Below are positions 16,731 to 25,988 of a stretch of DNA of 64,000 nt, piece after piece (position 1 is the first letter of the stretch; each line of letters opens with the position of its first letter). Position numbers and translations under genes: made by a program. The stretch is from the NCBI GenBank assembly GCA_945928575.1, contig CAMENP010000014.1, positions 1 through 64,000 on the forward strand, read 5' to 3'. The stretch is from an uncultured Butyrivibrio sp. GTDB taxonomy: Bacteria > Bacillota > Clostridia > Lachnospirales > Lachnospiraceae. The notes beneath the pieces are model-generated. The model saw only the letters and a list, made by a program, of their open reading frames with translations. It made no database searches and had not been told where the DNA came from.

Positions 16731-18146
16731 CTAAACAAGTCTGGTTTTCTTAATATACTGGCAGAATGCCGCATTATTGCTTGTCTTCGAGAATATATCA
16801 AGTATTCTCTCAACCGCCTCGTCGGAACGCATTCCGTTAAGTGCTTTACGCATGATCTCAACCGCTTCTCTTTCTTCCCTGCTAAGAAGAAGATCTTCAC
16901 GTCTGGTTCCCGATTTTGCAATATCTATGGCCGGGAAAATACGCTTTTCCGAAAGCTTACGGTCAAGAACGATCTCCATATTACCGGTTCCTTTGAATTC
17001 CTCAAATACAACATCATCCATTTTACTTCCCGTATCAACAAGCGCAGTGGCAAGAATTGTAAGTGAACCGCCCTCACGCATATTACGGGCTGCGCCAAAG
17101 AATTTCTTCGGCATATGAAGTGCTGCCGGATCAAGGCCGCCCGAAAGTGTACGTCCGCTCGGCGCAATTACTATATTATAAGCTCTTGTAAGTCTCGTTA
17201 TACTGTCAAGAAGTATACATACATCCTGTTTATGCTCAACAAGTCTTCTCGCTCTCTCAATTACCATCTCGGATACTCTCTTATGATGTTCCGGAAGTTC
17301 ATCAAAAGTAGAATAAATTACTTCAACATTATCGCCCTGTATCGATTCCCTTATATCCGTAACTTCCTCCGGACGCTCATCAATAAGCAATATAATAAGA
17401 TGCATTGACTTATTGCTTGTGGTTATAGATTTGGCAACCTGCTTAAGAAGCGTTGTTTTACCGGCCTTAGGCGGTGACACGATCATACCTCGCTGTCCCT
17501 TTCCTATAGGGGATATCAGATCCATTATCCTCATCGCCGTACTGCTTGACGGCTGTTCAAGATGTATTCTCTCGTTAGGGAAAATAGGCGTAAGTTTCTC
17601 AAACGGAGTTCTCTTAGGTATATCCGACGGCTTATATCCGTTGACCGACTCCATGTAAAGGAGCGCGCTGAATTTCTCGCCCTGATTCTTAATTCTCTTG
17701 GCACCTACAATAATATCGCCGGTCTTAAGTCCGAATCTTCTGATCTGAACCGGTGAAACATAAATATCATTATCTCCCGGGAGATAATTGGCACATCTTA
17801 TAAATCCGTATCCGTCTGGCATTACCTCAAGTATTCCGTCTGCCTTTGACGTATGGTCAACCATTGCCGGGTCATAATCCTGTCTGTAAGGATCCTCCCC
17901 AATACTTGCCATATTGGTTCCGCCGGATGTCTGCTTCGGCTGGCTCTGCGGCTGTGCCGGTGTGCTCTCTTTGGTATTCTCCTGCAAAGCCTGCTCTGCT
18001 GTTTTATTATTATCTTCATCGGAAACAGTCTCAAGAATGGCATCGATAAGCTCTTTCTTACGCATTACCGATATATTCTTTATCTGTTTGCTTTTCGCAA
18101 TATCCCTAAGGGCAGCAAGTGAAAGTGTTTCTAATTTTTCTCTCAT
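16731..18146 (-). CDS. rho: Transcription termination factor Rho
   Basis: A 471-residue hexameric RNA-dependent ATPase. The N-terminal Rho_N helical domain (about 1-42) is followed by a Gln/Ser/Thr/Pro-rich insertion (45-100), the cold-shock RNA-binding domain with DGYGFIR (111-117), and the ATPase core with Walker A PPKAGKTT (225-232), LIDERPEEV and the Walker B LLDSITRL block. The insertion is typical of Firmicutes Rho. AAGGAGAT precedes the ATG. The promoter at 18280-18308 leaves a leader of about 125 bases where autoregulation would be expected. Downstream genes are acylation genes rather than the usual rpmE. Confidence 0.97.
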   Translation of the reverse strand: MREKLETLSLAALRDIAKSKQIKNISVMRKKELIDAILETVSDEDNNKTAEQALQENTKESTPAQPQSQPKQTSGGTNMASIGEDPYRQDYDPAMVDHTSKADGILEVMPDGYGFIRCANYLPGDNDIYVSPVQIRRFGLKTGDIIVGAKRIKNQGEKFSALLYMESVNGYKPSDIPKRTPFEKLTPIFPNERIHLEQPSSSTAMRIMDLISPIGKGQRGMIVSPPKAGKTTLLKQVAKSITTSNKSMHLIILLIDERPEEVTDIRESIQGDNVEVIYSTFDELPEHHKRVSEMVIERARRLVEHKQDVCILLDSITRLTRAYNIVIAPSGRTLSGGLDPAALHMPKKFFGAARNMREGGSLTILATALVDTGSKMDDVVFEEFKGTGNMEIVLDRKLSEKRIFPAIDIAKSGTRREDLLLSREEREAVEIMRKALNGMRSDEAVERILDIFSKTSNNAAFCQYIKKTRLV

Positions 18147-18279
18147 ACATATCTCCTTCTTAAATGTCCAAATTTCAACTCCGTAGTTATATTCGGACTT
18201 CGTTTCGTATTGGGGTTAAAATAGGAATCTAAGACAACCAGATTGGTCAACTGTATAAGTTTCTCAACTTTATGCGTAA

Positions 18280-18308
18280 ATGTTACTCTTTTTTAAGGTA
18301 CATGTCAA
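18280..18308 (-). promoter_or_regulatory. Promoter of the rho operon
   Basis: Minus-strand TTGACA (18303-18308) and TAACAT (18280-18285) are 17 bp apart, with start near 18273. The 306 bases between rho and the malic enzyme gene hold this promoter, the opposing one at 18349 and two leaders; no further gene was seen. Confidence 0.6.
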
Positions 18309-18348
18309 TCATAACTTTCCTATTTTCACACTATTTTCAAATTTGCCG

Positions 18349-18377
18349 TTTACTAAAAAATACAGTCGTGATACAAT
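18349..18377 (+). promoter_or_regulatory. Promoter of the malic enzyme operon
   Basis: TTTACT (18349-18354) and TACAAT (18372-18377), 17 bp apart, with start near 18384, 69 bases before the ATG. Confidence 0.6.
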
Positions 18378-18387
18378 AAAAATAATC

Positions 18388-18410
18388 ACGGTTTTTTAGG
18401 ATAAAACCGT
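18388..18410 (+). promoter_or_regulatory. Hairpin at the 5' end of the malic enzyme mRNA
   Basis: ACGGTTTT (18388-18395) and AAAACCGT (18403-18410) form a perfect 8-bp stem with a 7-base loop, starting a few bases after the predicted transcription start. It could protect the mRNA 5' end or bind a regulator as DNA. Confidence 0.4.
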
Positions 18411-18452
18411 ACTCTTAGAACGAGATCATATTGAAAGAAGAGGACAATCACA

Positions 18453-19604
18453 ATGACGACCAATGAAAAAGCATTGATGCTTCACGAAGAATGGAACGGA
18501 AAGCTTGAAACAGCTTCCAAATGTGCCATCAAAACAAGAGAGGATCTTGCGCTTGCGTATACGCCGGGCGTTGCCGAACCTTGTAAACTTATTGCCGAGG
18601 ATAAGGAACTTGCATACAAATACACCATTAAAGCCAACACCGTTGCCGTAGTATCGGACGGAAGTGCCGTTCTGGGGCTTGGCAATATCGGACCATATGC
18701 AGCCATGCCTGTAATGGAGGGCAAAGCTGTTCTTTTCAAGGAATTCGGTAATGTCAATGCTGTTCCTATCTGCCTTGACACACAGGATACCGAAGAAATC
18801 ATTAAAACAGTTATCAACATCGCCCCTGCTTTCGGCGGAATCAATCTTGAGGACATCTCAGCCCCAAGATGTTTTGAAATAGAAGAACGTCTCAAAGAGG
18901 CCCTTAACATACCTGTATTCCATGATGACCAGCACGGAACCGCTATCGTTGTTCTGGCAGGTATCATCAATGCACTTAAAGTAACCGGAAAGCGTAAAGA
19001 AGAATGCCGTGTCATTGTTAACGGTGCAGGTTCAGCCGGCGTTGCAATTACCAAGCTTCTTCTGACATATGGTTTTAGCAATATTATTATGTGTGATAAG
19101 TCGGGCATACTTTCCAAGAACTCGCCTGACCTTAACTGGATGCAGAAACAGATGGTAGAAGTTACCAACCTTGGTGGTGAGTCCGGAACTCTCGCAGATG
19201 CTCTTAAAGGTGCCGATATCTTCGTCGGAGTGTCCGCTCCCGGAATCGTATCTGAAGAAATGGTTGCATCAATGAACAAAGACGCCATTCTTTTTGCAAT
19301 GGCAAATCCTGTTCCTGAAATTATGCCTGATCTTGCCAAGGCAGCCGGTGCGAAGGTTGTCGGAACAGGACGCAGTGATTTCCCTAATCAGGTCAATAAT
19401 GTCGTAGCTTTCCCGGGCATCTTCAAGGGTGCATTAGAGGGACGTGCCACACAGATTACAGAGGAAATGAAGCTTGCCGCTGCTAATGCAATTGCAGGCC
19501 TTGTTGCCGATGAGGAACTTAACGAGAACAACATTCTTCCTGAAGCTTTTGACCCGAGAGTTGCCGATGTTGTAAGCCACGCTGTTATGGATCATATCAG
19601 ATAA
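18453..19604 (+). CDS. NAD(P)-dependent malic enzyme
   Basis: A 383-residue short-form bacterial malic enzyme that oxidatively decarboxylates malate to pyruvate. Family blocks are AYTPGVAEPC (catalytic Tyr), TVAVVSDGSAVLG, the metal-binding FHDDQHGTA block and the NAD-binding NGAGSAGVAI loop near residue 193. Length fits the short class lacking the phosphotransacetylase domain of MaeB. The cofactor cannot be decided from sequence alone. AGAGGA lies before the ATG. It is first in an operon with a radical SAM protein and a DUF4364 protein, and could feed pyruvate or reducing power into fermentation. Confidence 0.93.
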   Translation: MTTNEKALMLHEEWNGKLETASKCAIKTREDLALAYTPGVAEPCKLIAEDKELAYKYTIKANTVAVVSDGSAVLGLGNIGPYAAMPVMEGKAVLFKEFGNVNAVPICLDTQDTEEIIKTVINIAPAFGGINLEDISAPRCFEIEERLKEALNIPVFHDDQHGTAIVVLAGIINALKVTGKRKEECRVIVNGAGSAGVAITKLLLTYGFSNIIMCDKSGILSKNSPDLNWMQKQMVEVTNLGGESGTLADALKGADIFVGVSAPGIVSEEMVASMNKDAILFAMANPVPEIMPDLAKAAGAKVVGTGRSDFPNQVNNVVAFPGIFKGALEGRATQITEEMKLAAANAIAGLVADEELNENNILPEAFDPRVADVVSHAVMDHIR

Positions 19605-19605
19605 T

Positions 19606-20529
19606 ATGGAACATCTTCCTTATTACTCTGCCAATATGTATTACAGGGAATTGTTTCACGAGAAAATATACAAAATATCATTGAATGCGGGCCTGTCGTG
19701 TCCCAACCGCGATGGGCTTATAGATACGCGCGGATGTATTTTCTGCAGTGCCGGAGGTTCCGGTGATTTTGCGGCCGATCCATCGCTTGATATAAGTTCG
19801 CAGCTTAATTCTGCCGTGTCCCAGGTTGCTTCCAAATATACCGGAAACTGTTTTATCGCATATTATCAGGCATACACCAATACATATGCTCCTGTCGGGG
19901 TTCTTAAGCATTTGTATGCGCCTGCCGTTAACAGTCCCGACATTGTCGGAATATCAATTGCCACACGGCCCGACTGTCTTAATGACGATGTCATTGCACT
20001 TTTAGCGGATATTAACCGTACCAAGCCTGTGTGGGTTGAACTGGGGCTCCAGACGATTGATGATAATGTTGCGGATTACATAAGACGCGGCTACCCTTTA
20101 ACTGTATATGAATCAGCTGTTTCAAGACTATGTGCAGCGGGTATAAACTTCATCACTCATGTGATAATAGGTCTTCCGGGCATAAGCCATGACGGGCATA
20201 TTGAATGCGCCCGTTATCTTGGGCGTTTTCACAACCAGGGAATTAAGCTCCAGCTGCTTCATGTTCTTAAGGGAACCGATCTGGCCACAGATTACGAATC
20301 CGGCAGATTCAATGTTATGGATCAGGATGAATATGTGCAAACTGTAGTAGATATGATAGAAGTCCTTCCGGATGATATCGTAATACACAGAATTACGGGT
20401 GACGGCCCGAAGAACCTTCTCATTGCTCCTATGTGGAGCACTGACAAAAAAAGAGTCCTGAATTCAATCAATAAAGAATTCAGGATCAGAAATACTTATC
20501 AGGGAAAGAGGTACCGTGATGGCGGTTGA
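19606..20529 (+). CDS. TIGR01212 family radical SAM protein (YtqA-like)
   Basis: A 307-residue radical SAM protein. The 4Fe-4S cluster cysteines are Cys32, Cys44 and Cys47 (CPNRDGLIDTRGCIFC), the CX11CX2C spacing characteristic of the TIGR01212/YtqA and Elp3-like branch rather than CX3CX2C. Conserved blocks SIATRPDC, WVELGLQT and the ITHVIIGLPG helix follow. The family's reaction is not well established; an RNA-modifying role has been proposed for relatives. It starts 2 bases after the malic enzyme stop, so translation is probably coupled, with no strong ribosome binding site of its own. Confidence 0.9.
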   Translation: MEHLPYYSANMYYRELFHEKIYKISLNAGLSCPNRDGLIDTRGCIFCSAGGSGDFAADPSLDISSQLNSAVSQVASKYTGNCFIAYYQAYTNTYAPVGVLKHLYAPAVNSPDIVGISIATRPDCLNDDVIALLADINRTKPVWVELGLQTIDDNVADYIRRGYPLTVYESAVSRLCAAGINFITHVIIGLPGISHDGHIECARYLGRFHNQGIKLQLLHVLKGTDLATDYESGRFNVMDQDEYVQTVVDMIEVLPDDIVIHRITGDGPKNLLIAPMWSTDKKRVLNSINKEFRIRNTYQGKRYRDGG

Positions 20530-21037
20530 ATCGATTACACTATATAAATTAATAATACTCTATATGCTTGACAGAGTCAGTTTTCCACTCTCCAATAATG
20601 CCATAACAGGATTCATATTAGAAACCGGATATACTGATTTTGCAACAATCCAGCAGGTTCTCGGAATCATTCAGGATGATGGTCTCATCAATGTTGAAAG
20701 CAGCCGGAGCAATACGAGTTATACGCTCTCCGACAGTGGCCGTGAAATGCTTGAATATTTCGGCAATAAAGTATCTGACGAAATCAAAAAAGAGGTAAAT
20801 GATTACCTCAGAAGAAATAAATATGAATTAAAGCAGGCTGCCAATGTGATTTCAGAATATTACAGAACCACCACAGGTGATTATGCGGTTCACTGCTGTA
20901 TTAAAGAAAACAGCTCCAGCATAATCGACCTCACCCTGTCCGTTCCGGACGAGGATGTTGCCGATATTATGTGTACAAACTGGAAAGACAAAAGTCAGGA
21001 AATCTATGAATTCGTAATGAAGCATATGATTACATAA
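20519..21037 (+). CDS. DUF4364 family winged-helix protein
   Basis: A 172-residue protein with an N-terminal winged-helix-like region (about 5-70: helix LYKLIILYMLDRV, recognition-like helix, and a wing at SYTLSDSGREML) and an alpha/beta C-terminal domain. This is the DUF4364 pattern, found in Clostridia and thought to be a transcriptional regulator, targets unknown. The ATG at 20519 has AGAGG 7 bases upstream; a GTG at 20516 is possible. It overlaps the radical SAM gene by 11 bases. Its stop overlaps the end of convergent engB by 8 bases, with no terminator between. Confidence 0.8.
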   Translation: MAVESITLYKLIILYMLDRVSFPLSNNAITGFILETGYTDFATIQQVLGIIQDDGLINVESSRSNTSYTLSDSGREMLEYFGNKVSDEIKKEVNDYLRRNKYELKQAANVISEYYRTTTGDYAVHCCIKENSSSIIDLTLSVPDEDVADIMCTNWKDKSQEIYEFVMKHMIT

Positions 21038-21614
21038 CAATGTCATCAATAACTTCCCACAGCTTATCAAGACCCTGTTTGGTCTCAGCCGAAAAAGGAA
21101 TTATCAGTCCGTCAGAAGGCATTCCAAGTCCTTCGCGGACTATTTTTATCTGTTTCTGAATCTGGCTGCGGTTTATTTTATCAAGTTTCGTAGCTATGAT
21201 AATAGGTGAATATCCCTGATATTCAATCCATTCATACATTATCCTGTCGTTTTCGGACGGTTTATGCCTTATATCTATCAATAAGAACACCTGACGCAGC
21301 TGTTTGGATGTCTTAAGATATTTTTCGATCATCTTACCCCATTTCTGCCTGGTTTCAACAGATGTCTTGGCATATCCGTATCCCGGAAGGTCAACACAAT
21401 AAAATACTTCATTGATATTATAGAAATTAATTGTCTGTGTCTTACCCGGCTGCGATGATGTCTTGGCATATGACTTGCGGTTCATCAATGCATTAATCAT
21501 GGAAGATTTACCGACATTTGACTTACCGGCGAAAGCCACCTCCGGAAGTGTATTTTCCGGAAGTTTGCTTGTTATACCGCATACAGTTTCGAGATTAACC
21601 TTTTTTATTACCAT
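21030..21614 (-). CDS. engB: Ribosome biogenesis GTPase YsxC/EngB
   Basis: A 194-residue small GTPase required for 50S subunit assembly in Firmicutes. G1 is GKSNVGKSS (30-38), G3 is DLPGYGYA, G4 is TKLDKI, and the expected YAKTSSQPGKTQTINFY switch segment is present. It starts as TAATG on the stop of lon, matching the Firmicutes order clpX-lon-engB. The ribosome binding site GAGGAG is inside lon. It is last in the operon and has no intrinsic terminator before the convergent DUF4364 gene. Confidence 0.96.
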   Translation of the reverse strand: MVIKKVNLETVCGITSKLPENTLPEVAFAGKSNVGKSSMINALMNRKSYAKTSSQPGKTQTINFYNINEVFYCVDLPGYGYAKTSVETRQKWGKMIEKYLKTSKQLRQVFLLIDIRHKPSENDRIMYEWIEYQGYSPIIIATKLDKINRSQIQKQIKIVREGLGMPSDGLIIPFSAETKQGLDKLWEVIDDIVM

Positions 21615-23935
21615 TATTCTTCTCCTCTCAGTGCATATTCCACAACTTCATCCATATTTTTAACAGTATGAATCTTCAGTTTATCCAATACTTCCTTATC
21701 CACTTCATACAAATCTTTCCCGTTCTTGTCCGGAATAAGGACCTCCTTGATTCCGATTATGGATGCAGCCAGAAGTTTTTCTTTAAGTCCGCCGATAGGA
21801 AGAACCTGACCGTGAAGCGTCACTTCTCCTGTCATAGCTATATTATGGCGCACTTTACGTCCTGTAAGCGCAGATATCATCGCAAGAGTCATGGTTATTC
21901 CGGCTGACGGTCCATCCTTAGGCACTGCTCCTTCCGGAACATGAATATGAATATCATTCTTAGCAAAAACTTCAGGGTCAATATTGTATTTATCCGCAAT
22001 TGAACGAATATATCCAAGCGCAACCTGTGCGGATTCTTTCATAACATCGCCAAGCTTACCGGTAAGTGTGAGTCCGCCCTTGCCTGCCATAAGCACAGCT
22101 TCCACGTCAAGTGTCGTTCCTCCTACGCTTGTCCATGCAAGGCCTTTTACAACACCAACCATGTCTTCTGCCTGCATCTCTTCATCGTCATACTTCTCCG
22201 GTCCGAGATAATCTTCAAGATTCTTCAATGTTATCTTGTTGGATGTTTTTTCTCCTCCGACCACATACATTGCAGCTTTACGGCAGCATGCACCGATCTG
22301 ACGTTCAAGTTCTCTTACGCCGGCCTCTCTGGTGTAATTAGTGATAATTTTATGCAAAACATCATCATTAAATGATGCCTGTCTTCTTGTAAGACCATTT
22401 TCCTTAAGCTGCTTACCGACAAGATGTTCTTTGGCTATATGGAATTTCTCAACTTCGGTATAACTGTTAAGTTCTATTACTTCCATTCTGTCAAGGAGCG
22501 GCCGCGGTATCGCCTGTGTATCGTTAGCTGTTGCTATAAAAAGCACATCCGATAAATCAACCGGTTCCTCTATATAATGGTCCTTAAATGCTGAGTTCTG
22601 CTCTCCGTCAAGCACTTCCAGAAGCGCAGATGCCGTATCTCCTCTTGAATCTGTTCCGACTTTATCTATCTCGTCTAACAGCATTAATGGATTACCGACT
22701 TTGGCACTCTTGAGGGCCTCTATTATACGTCCTGGCATTGCCCCGATATATGTCTTACGATGGCCTCTTATCTCAGCCTCGTCACGCACACCGCCAAGGC
22801 ATATTCTTACATATTTACGGTTAAGTGCCTTAGCTATGGATGATGCAATTGATGTCTTACCGGTTCCCGGAGGACCTGCAAGGCATATGATCGGACTGTG
22901 ATTTCCTCCCTTGAGCGCTCTTACGGCAAGTACCTCGAGAATACGCTTCTTGACCTTATCAAGTCCGTAATGATTGCGGTTCAGGATTTTTTCCGCGCGC
23001 ACTATATCGTTATTATCTTTGGAGCGCTTATTCCACGGAAGTTCGAGCATGGTTTCAATGTAACCTCTGCTTACGGATGCTTCCGCAGAACTTCCGGAAA
23101 GCGTGTTGTAACGGCTGATTTCACGGAAAATCTTATCCTTTATTTCATCAGGAGCATCGAGTTTCTCCGTCATGCTCCTTAAACGGTCAACATCTTCCTC
23201 GTAATTATCCTCACCGAGTTCTTCCCTGATTGCCTGGATTTCCTCTCTGAGTATAAAATCTTTCTGATTCTTATCGATTTTACGCCTGATGTCTTCCGAC
23301 ATTTTCTTCTTGATTTCCATGACATTAAGCTCGTTGGAAACCATGCTGCATGCCATCTCATAGCGGTTCCATATATCGTCCTCATCTAAGAATGCCTGTC
23401 TCTTAAACTGGTCGGTTGTACATTCTGCAGCAATCTCATATATAATCTCATCGAGTCCTCTTATAGCACTGTTTCGTGATATATTGTCGCCCTGGCTGCG
23501 TCCGGAAGCTATATAATAATGATTCATCATCTCTTTAAGAAGTTCCGTACATGCTTCACGCTCATTGGCATCAAGTTCTTCCTCGTCCGTGCCGCATAAT
23601 TCCACCGTTCCTTCAAGATAATCATCTGTTCCCGTAAAATCAATACACTTTGCGCGCGTTAATCCTTTTACGAGTACCCTTACGAGTCCTCCGGGAAGTT
23701 TTACTATCTGCTGTATCTCACAGACGGTACCATAGTCAACGACATCATCCCTGTCCGGTTTAATAATATCCGGTGATTTCTGCGACACAAGGAATATCCT
23801 CTGTCCGTTCTTCATCGCATATTCTACACTTTTTATTGATTTTTTCCTGCTGACGTCAAAATGAATGACCATATATGGTAGTATGGTCATTCCTCTAAGT
23901 GCAATAATCGGCAAAGTTTCGATTTCTTTTTTCAT
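21614..23935 (-). CDS. lon: ATP-dependent endopeptidase La
   Basis: A 773-residue LonA protease: N-terminal substrate-binding LAN domain (about 1-205), coiled linker, AAA+ module with Walker [10 protein letters not shown] and Walker B LLDEIDKV, and a C-terminal serine-lysine protease domain with Ser in DGPSAGITM and Lys in [10 protein letters not shown]. It degrades misfolded and regulatory proteins in the cytoplasm. The start overlaps the clpX stop by 4 bases (ATGA). Placement with tig, clpP and clpX gives one protein-quality-control block. Confidence 0.97.
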   Translation of the reverse strand: MKKEIETLPIIALRGMTILPYMVIHFDVSRKKSIKSVEYAMKNGQRIFLVSQKSPDIIKPDRDDVVDYGTVCEIQQIVKLPGGLVRVLVKGLTRAKCIDFTGTDDYLEGTVELCGTDEEELDANEREACTELLKEMMNHYYIASGRSQGDNISRNSAIRGLDEIIYEIAAECTTDQFKRQAFLDEDDIWNRYEMACSMVSNELNVMEIKKKMSEDIRRKIDKNQKDFILREEIQAIREELGEDNYEEDVDRLRSMTEKLDAPDEIKDKIFREISRYNTLSGSSAEASVSRGYIETMLELPWNKRSKDNNDIVRAEKILNRNHYGLDKVKKRILEVLAVRALKGGNHSPIICLAGPPGTGKTSIASSIAKALNRKYVRICLGGVRDEAEIRGHRKTYIGAMPGRIIEALKSAKVGNPLMLLDEIDKVGTDSRGDTASALLEVLDGEQNSAFKDHYIEEPVDLSDVLFIATANDTQAIPRPLLDRMEVIELNSYTEVEKFHIAKEHLVGKQLKENGLTRRQASFNDDVLHKIITNYTREAGVRELERQIGACCRKAAMYVVGGEKTSNKITLKNLEDYLGPEKYDDEEMQAEDMVGVVKGLAWTSVGGTTLDVEAVLMAGKGGLTLTGKLGDVMKESAQVALGYIRSIADKYNIDPEVFAKNDIHIHVPEGAVPKDGPSAGITMTLAMISALTGRKVRHNIAMTGEVTLHGQVLPIGGLKEKLLAASIIGIKEVLIPDKNGKDLYEVDKEVLDKLKIHTVKNMDEVVEYALRGEE

Positions 23936-25266
23936 GCGCTTTCTCCGTTATTTTTCTCAAGTGTATGCGTTACACTCTCTTTCTTTCCCACTTCATCGGT
24001 TCTGTATTTCAATTCAGGTGCCGCACCTTCAGTAATTGTCTTCTCTGTTATGATACATTCAGAGATATTATCATCGGACGGAATGCGGTACATGACATCC
24101 ATCATTGCTTTCTCCATTATAGAACGAAGTCCTCTTGCACCGGTCTTACGCTCCAGACTCTTCTTGGCAATTGCCCTTACAGCCTCATCCGTAACATTAA
24201 GTGCCACTTCATCATATTCAAAGAGCTTCTTGTACTGCTTAACCAATGCATTCCTAGGTTTGGTGAGAATGTCAACAAGTGCATTCTCATCAAGCATATC
24301 AAGCGCAACCGTAACAGGGATTCGACCCACAAACTCAGGGATAAGACCGAATTTGACAAAATCCTGCGGAAGTGCCTTGGCAAAAAGTTCTCCTATATTC
24401 TGCTCATTGCGCTCTTTATCTTTAATATCAGCATTAAAACCTATTGACTTCTGATCCATTCTGGATTCGATTATCTTATCAAGACCGTCAAATGCTCCGC
24501 CACAGATAAAAAGAATGTTGGTCGTATCGATCGATATAAGCTCCTGCTGAGGATGCTTTCTGCCGCCCTGAGGAGGTACCGATGCCATCGTTCCTTCAAG
24601 TATCTTAAGGAGTGCCTGCTGTACACCCTCACCCGATACATCTCTTGTGATTGACACATTCTCTGATTTACGTGTTATCTTGTCTATTTCATCTATATAT
24701 ATGATACCTTTTTCCGCCTTAGGGATATCATAATCCGCTGCCTGGATAAGTTTGAGGAGAATATTCTCAACATCCTCTCCTACATATCCGGCTTCCGTAA
24801 GTGTGGTAGCATCGGCTATCGCAAAAGGTACATTAAGAATCTTCGCAAGTGTCTGTGCGAGGTATGTCTTACCTGAACCGGTAGGTCCCAGCATAAGTAT
24901 ATTGCTCTTCTGAAGCTCAACTCCGTCTTCACTTACCTCGTCATTGCATAAAATTCTCTTATAGTGATTATATACTGAAACGGCAAGCACCTTCTTAGCC
25001 TCATCCTGTCCGACAACATACTCATCGAGATGTTCCTTGATCTGGATAGGTTTTAAAAGATTAATGCCGAAATTATCTTCTTCTGAATACTCTGTCTGTG
25101 CAGCCTGTTCATCATCGAACTCTTCTGACATGATTTCGTTACAAATATCTATACACTCATCGCAGATATAGACCCCGCCCGGACCTGCGATTAACTTTTT
25201 GACCTGCTTCTGGTTCTTTCCGCAAAAAGAACATACACACAAGTCTCCGTCTTTCTTTCCTGCCAC
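23932..25266 (-). CDS. clpX: ATP-dependent Clp protease ATP-binding subunit ClpX
   Basis: A 444-residue AAA+ unfoldase that feeds ClpP. The N-terminal zinc-binding domain has CSFC (12-15) and CDEC (35-38). The ATPase core has Walker A GPTGSGKT near residue 125, Walker B IIYIDEID and the sensor region near GRIPV. The IGF-type loop that docks into ClpP is seen as IGFNAD. The start codon is GTG at 25266, supported by AGGAGGT 7 bases upstream; no in-frame ATG is nearby. The C-terminus is somewhat extended and charged. It is separated from clpP by a terminator hairpin. Confidence 0.97.
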   Translation of the reverse strand: MAGKKDGDLCVCSFCGKNQKQVKKLIAGPGGVYICDECIDICNEIMSEEFDDEQAAQTEYSEEDNFGINLLKPIQIKEHLDEYVVGQDEAKKVLAVSVYNHYKRILCNDEVSEDGVELQKSNILMLGPTGSGKTYLAQTLAKILNVPFAIADATTLTEAGYVGEDVENILLKLIQAADYDIPKAEKGIIYIDEIDKITRKSENVSITRDVSGEGVQQALLKILEGTMASVPPQGGRKHPQQELISIDTTNILFICGGAFDGLDKIIESRMDQKSIGFNADIKDKERNEQNIGELFAKALPQDFVKFGLIPEFVGRIPVTVALDMLDENALVDILTKPRNALVKQYKKLFEYDEVALNVTDEAVRAIAKKSLERKTGARGLRSIMEKAMMDVMYRIPSDDNISECIITEKTITEGAAPELKYRTDEVGKKESVTHTLEKNNGESA

Positions 25267-25312
25267 AATAATACCTCCTGTGCCCAGTTAAAATTATTTT
25301 TTAAAACTTACA

Positions 25313-25342
25313 GCCCCCGAAAGCATGATCTCTTCCGGGGGC
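25313..25342 (-). terminator. Terminator between clpP and clpX
   Basis: An 11-bp stem with one wobble (25313-25323 with 25332-25342, 8-base loop) is followed on the minus strand by an A/T-rich tract with TTTT and then the clpX ribosome binding site. It would reduce readthrough from tig-clpP into clpX-lon-engB. Confidence 0.7.
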
Positions 25343-25355
25343 CGGATTATTTATC

Positions 25356-25940
25356 TTATTCTCTGTTAGATACAACACTGTCGATAAGTCCGTATTCAAC
25401 CGCTTCAGCCGCTGACATATAATTATCTCTGTCTGTATCACGTTCGATCACATCAAGTGATTTGCCTGTGTTCTCAGCAAGAATTCTGTTGAGCTTATCC
25501 TTGGTCTTCAAAATGTGGTCAGCCACGATCTTCATATCGGATGCCTGTCCCTTAGAACCACCGCTTGGCTGGTGAATCATTATCTCCGCATTAGGAAGTG
25601 CAAATCTCTTGCCCTTGGTACCGCCCGCAAGAAGGAAAGCTCCCATACTTGCTGCCATTCCGATACAGATTGTTGAAACATCACACTTGATATATTTCAT
25701 TGTATCGTATATTGCCATGCCGGCCGTTACAGAACCACCCGGACTGTTAATATATAAATTAATGTCCTTATTCGGGTCTTCCGACTCAAGGAAAAGTAAC
25801 TGTGCAACTATTACGCTTGCCGAAGCATCCGTAACTTCCTCTCCAAGGAAAATAATTCTTTCTTTAAGTAATCTTGAGTAGATATCGTAGGAGCGTTCTC
25901 CCCTGCTGGTCTGCTCAATGACATAAGGTACTAAACTCAT
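25356..25940 (-). CDS. clpP: ATP-dependent Clp protease proteolytic subunit
   Basis: A 194-residue serine protease, the standard ClpP length, forming the tetradecameric barrel used with ClpX. Catalytic triad: Ser98 in GMAASMG, His123 in MIHQPSGG, and the Asp in ERDTDRD near 172. The N-terminal [23 protein letters not shown] is the usual axial-pore segment. The ATG at 25940 has AGGAGG 8 bases upstream, in preference to an upstream ATG at 25958 without a site. It lies 48 bases after tig and is probably co-transcribed with it. Confidence 0.97.
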   Translation of the reverse strand: MSLVPYVIEQTSRGERSYDIYSRLLKERIIFLGEEVTDASASVIVAQLLFLESEDPNKDINLYINSPGGSVTAGMAIYDTMKYIKCDVSTICIGMAASMGAFLLAGGTKGKRFALPNAEIMIHQPSGGSKGQASDMKIVADHILKTKDKLNRILAENTGKSLDVIERDTDRDNYMSAAEAVEYGLIDSVVSNRE

Positions 25941-25988
25941 ATTATCTGCCTCCTGCATTATAAATTACGCTGTCGTGCAGTAGATTGA

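Noticed and set aside
18482..19339. A 285-codon open frame antisense to the malic enzyme gene
   Set aside because: The plus-strand frame encodes an unmistakable malic enzyme; the antisense translation has no domain, no ribosome site and follows from codon bias.
23868..23879. ACCATATATGGT palindrome similar to the exporter operator
   Set aside because: It lies inside the lon coding region, in codons for a conserved N-terminal segment, and is probably chance.
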